Of a stretch of 10,151 nucleotides of DNA, positions 7,660 to 10,151 are shown one piece after another. A program made the position numbers and the translations under genes. Numbering within the stretch: position 1 is the stretch's first letter; each line of letters opens with the position of its first letter. The notes beneath the pieces were generated by a model. That model did no database searches and was not told the DNA's origin. It was given only the letters and a program-made list of their open reading frames with translations. This stretch comes from Pelagophyceae sp. CCMP2097 (Eukaryota; Sar; Pelagophyceae): assembly GCA_026770575.1 (NCBI GenBank), contig MU658020.1, positions 5,513-15,663 of the forward strand, given 5' to 3'.

Positions 7660-8516
7660 ATTTGCTCAATTGTGTGTGCTCGTTAGAGCGCTGTGTAAAT
7701 CATTCGGTTACAAAACAAACGTCTTGTATCAATATATAATTTTTTTTCGGCGGTTTCGCCCTGAACAGAGTGCACCGTAAACGCATGTCACACAACAGAC
7801 ATTTTCGGGGTATCCTTCGATATGACAATGTCCCCTATGCTTTGTGTGCGGCTTTTTCCCGTTATATAATATTTCTCTGTTTCGAATTAGCCGGTATACA
7901 TCGAATCATACTCTTCAATATACTTGTTAACTGAAACCAGTATATAATCTTCAATTTTTTATGATGTTTGTAAGTCTCTCTTATTGATTGTCCTTTTATA
8001 TAATGTGAATATGTCTATAACGTACTTATTTATGTAATTTTTAGATTTTTTGGATTTTATAAACTCACGCAATTTAGTTAGATTTTTCATCAATATAGGA
8101 CCTTTACATCGATGATTTTCATTATGGTGAATTATATGTTTGAACTATGTTTCATCGATTTCATTCTCTATTTCACCGCTTAGACTGGGGGGGGGGGGGG
8201 CAACTGATATCCCCTATCTCCACAAAATATATGTTTGTGATTAGGGTACTGACAAGTGATCTTTTGCCGTTGGAATTCAGTCATCATCGAACATTCATCC
8301 CAGAGAAATACGTTACAATTGACATATGCATCACGATAAGCTTCGTTGTCATCACGATCAATCATATGGTGATAACATCTACCCCAGTTAAGTTTATTAT
8401 TTTCAAATTCTTTTAGTTTGATTCTGACCAGTCGCCACGACATCACGATATTGCAGACATTAATAAATCCTGTGTCCATTAAATTACTGTAAGTCTTGCC
8501 CGCACCTCCCTGTCCA
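7660..8516 (-). pseudogene. Superfamily 1 (Pif1/RecD-like) helicase domain, broken
   Basis: ATP-driven DNA unwinding part of the replicase. Motif I (Walker A) is GLHTGQGGAGKTYSN, with the core at 8515-8492. Motif II is VFLWDECSMM (about 8307-8284), motif III GDRGYQL (about 8221-8201). Motif V is HAFTVHSVQGETAE (about 7787-7750). Motif VI is YTAL-stop-RA, where the conserved Ser of 'YTALSRA' is a TAA (7685-7683). Motif order and spacing fit SF1B helicases of the Pif1/RecD type. Right after motif III a 14-base G/C run (8187-8200) shifts the frame. Beyond it the frame carries TAG 8147, TAA 7961, TAA 7889, TGA 7790 and TAA 7685 (first base of each). Upstream it joins the polymerase region by a one-base shift at an A5 run near 8540, so the two were probably one polypeptide. 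Confidence 0.8.
8187..8200 (+). repeat. 14-base G homopolymer inside helicase motif III
   Basis: Fourteen consecutive G (C on the coding strand) follow the codons for GDRGYQL. Helicases of this type normally have two Pro codons here (QLPPV). The run gives five Pro and then a stop two codons later. Its length is not a multiple of three and it sets the downstream helicase out of frame. It may be a real slippage expansion or an assembly artefact. Confidence 0.9.
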
Positions 8517-9985
8517 GTATGAAGTCCGTACTGATTTTTACTCTGTATGGCGCAGTGGCTATCAAGTCCTGGCGACTCTCATCGAGACACGAAAGATAAC
8601 AACGGTCTATATAAGTGTCGTTGTTAAAATTCATTTTTGGCTGTGGTCTTAATGGTTCAATCAATGTTGGAGTTTTGTCCGATTTTTGAAAATAAATTCC
8701 ATCCACACACACTCTACATACATCATTCAAATCCATTTCCATCAGTTGGACCATCACGGTGATTGTCTGATAACATAATTTAAAGCCAGTCAATTGTGAA
8801 CGATGCAACATTGATTTTCGTTTGTACTTAATAGCCGCCTCTTGCATACCCAAATCATCGTGTATCGTATTCATTGTAATCGTCAACTAAGTGTTATTCG
8901 CCGCTACATTTTGCAAATGATCTTTTGTGCCTGGCATATACCACGTCACCGAGTCACCATCTATATCCTGAATTCCAGCCCACTTCGCAAAGTGCGAAAC
9001 ACCATTTTCCTTCTCGAAAATTTCGTCCGGAAACCTGAAATCAAATGAACCAACGCTGTATGTACCACATACAATTTTAAAGGAAACGCCATGCTTCTGT
9101 ATGAATTTTAAAAACGGACTTGGATAATTCGAATCACTCTGAATAGGATGATTTAATTTTTCGCTTAACAATTTAAACTTATTGTCAGCAAATTAAACGT
9201 CAGTAATATATTACATTCCCAACCCTTCGATCTTTGAACATTCTCGAAAGTCCGTGAATTTATTAGAAAAATTCTCATATTCTTGACATTGGTGGAAATT
9301 CGTATATGAATTTTTCATATCCCAATGCAATATATTTTCCGGAGCAGTATAACTTCCTTTCTTTTCGGGTGCGAATTTCCCATCAATATCTCCAATTGTC
9401 TCGCTGTTCTCAGTAAAGTCCAACCACTCATCGCACGGTTTAAAATCAACGCAGCATCCATAATGGACACCAGCCTGTACGAATCGAGATAATTCGGGGT
9501 TAACCATTGTGTCAATATTTAATGGACTAAAATCGTATCCGCATGAGTCCTTTCCTTGATCACCTTTAATCTTTCGCACAGCCACTTCATATTTTGTCTG
9601 AACACGATACACATGTTCCATTGTATTTATCTGAGAGATGCCTGTGCTATTCTTTTTATACAAGCAATACAAGTTTTTTGAAACAAGGTCAGCATGTAGT
9701 GCATGTAGATCCTGTTGGGATTTAACTAATATCGGGGTACGCTTCTGAGATACACACACGTCCGGTTTCATTTCCACATGAATCAATCGAGTATTAATGA
9801 AGTGAAACGAACACTCAGCACGCCCGCTGCATTTTATCTCTATATATTTGGATGATTTTTTTCAAATGGTAATTCGATTGTAATGTTACATCGAAGAGTA
9901 TCACACACATGCTGCAACTCGGTCTCCGGTATTCCATTCTGATATAGAACGGAAAAATCATCACACTTCTTTACACCGAATGAAG
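8517..9985 (-). pseudogene. Divergent DNA polymerase region of the replicase, truncated and broken
   Basis: Replication polymerase of a Polinton-like element, N-terminal to the helicase. From about 9845 down to 8540 a single frame can be followed, interrupted only by TAA 9210-9208, TAA 9198-9196 and TAG 8889-8887. HWDMKNSYTNFHQC (about 9330-9290) resembles a family B motif A region (Asp...Ser-x-Tyr). YENFSNKFTDFR follows. Later come GVSFKIVCGTYSVGSFDFRF, KRKSMLHRSQLTGFKL and RVCVDGIYF (about 8712-8686), a motif C-like strand with one Asp where YxDTDS would be expected. I therefore call it a divergent polymerase, perhaps like the replicases reported for Tetraselmis virus-type elements; family B is a guess. 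A shift near 9845 joins it to KKCDDFSVLYQNGIPETEL, after which the sequence becomes GC-rich host DNA, so the N-terminus is missing. Confidence 0.6.
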
Positions 9986-10151
9986 GCCGTGTCGTCCGCC
10001 AAAGCCATGGATGCACCGCCGAAGACCCGCCAAACGTTGCCCCGTCCGAATCGGCCTGCCATCAGCGTGCCCGCAGCGTCCCAGCGCCGCGCCGTCCCAG
10101 CCGTCCCTCAGGTGCCCACTCACGACTCGGCGTCCAGCCGTTCCTCAGGTG
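9986..10151. other. GC-rich right flank, no gene recognised
   Basis: Composition changes abruptly from viral AT-rich to GC-rich, host-like DNA at about 9985. No convincing reading frame is visible in this short piece. It ends with a partial tandem repeat. I see no sequence shared with the left junction that would show a target-site duplication or an inverted terminal repeat. Confidence 0.5.
10094..10151 (+). repeat. Direct repeat, 38-bp spacing, in host flank
   Basis: GTCCCAGCCGTCCCTCAGGTG (10094-10114) recurs as GTCCAGCCGTTCCTCAGGTG (10132-10151) with one length difference and one base change. The second copy touches the window end, so this may be the start of a minisatellite in the host genome. 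Confidence 0.6.

Noticed and set aside
8147..9048. Plus-strand frames at 8147-8416 and 8842-9048
   Set aside because: They oppose the replicase, whose helicase and polymerase motifs are unambiguous on the minus strand.
970..9985. Reassigned genetic code (TAA/TAG read as Gln) as explanation for the stops
   Set aside because: Stops fall on positions expected to be Ser, Leu or Lys, TGA stops occur too, and frameshifts are also present. Decay explains all of this better.
746..10151. tRNA or rRNA genes
   Set aside because: I looked for clover-leaf-like GC-containing segments and conserved rRNA blocks in the AT-rich region and saw none. A covariance-model scan would be needed to exclude a degenerate tRNA.

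Overview
The window looks like a GC-rich nuclear genome of a unicellular eukaryote (alga or other protist) carrying a strongly AT-rich DNA insert. GC-rich sequence fills about 1-745, with a mixed zone to about 980, and returns at about 9985-10151. The left flank holds the 3' end of a charged, coiled-coil-like host protein. It also holds a putative first exon on the other strand, with a good splice donor and acceptor. I cannot name the host species.

The insert (about 970-9985) is a decayed relative of the Polinton-like viruses / virophage-like elements, small dsDNA viruses that integrate into protist genomes. Reading the minus strand from right to left gives: (i) a replication protein with a divergent DNA polymerase region, then an SF1 (Pif1/RecD-like) helicase with recognisable motifs, then a GIY-YIG endonuclease-like tail (9985-7302); (ii) an unrecognised gene or gene pair with repetitive acidic and basic segments (7146-5842); (iii) a small protein with one membrane segment and a Cys-rich tail (5839-5496); (iv) an A32/FtsK-type genome-packaging ATPase (5369-4633); (v) a small protein with a SAP-like helical motif (4563-4111); (vi) a minor capsid (penton) protein (3459-2390); (vii) a double-jelly-roll major capsid protein (2380-1047). 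A class-3 lipase (3504-4136) runs on the plus strand and shares a 44-bp AT-only-like divergent promoter gap with the penton gene. ATPase, penton and major capsid protein together form the usual virion module.

Nearly every viral gene is broken by in-frame stops and frameshifts, many at homopolymer runs. The element therefore looks like an endogenous fossil, although long-read homopolymer errors may add to the frameshifts. I see no integrase, no capsid protease and no matching terminal inverted repeats. The replicase N-terminus is cut off at the right GC boundary, so the copy looks truncated as well as decayed.
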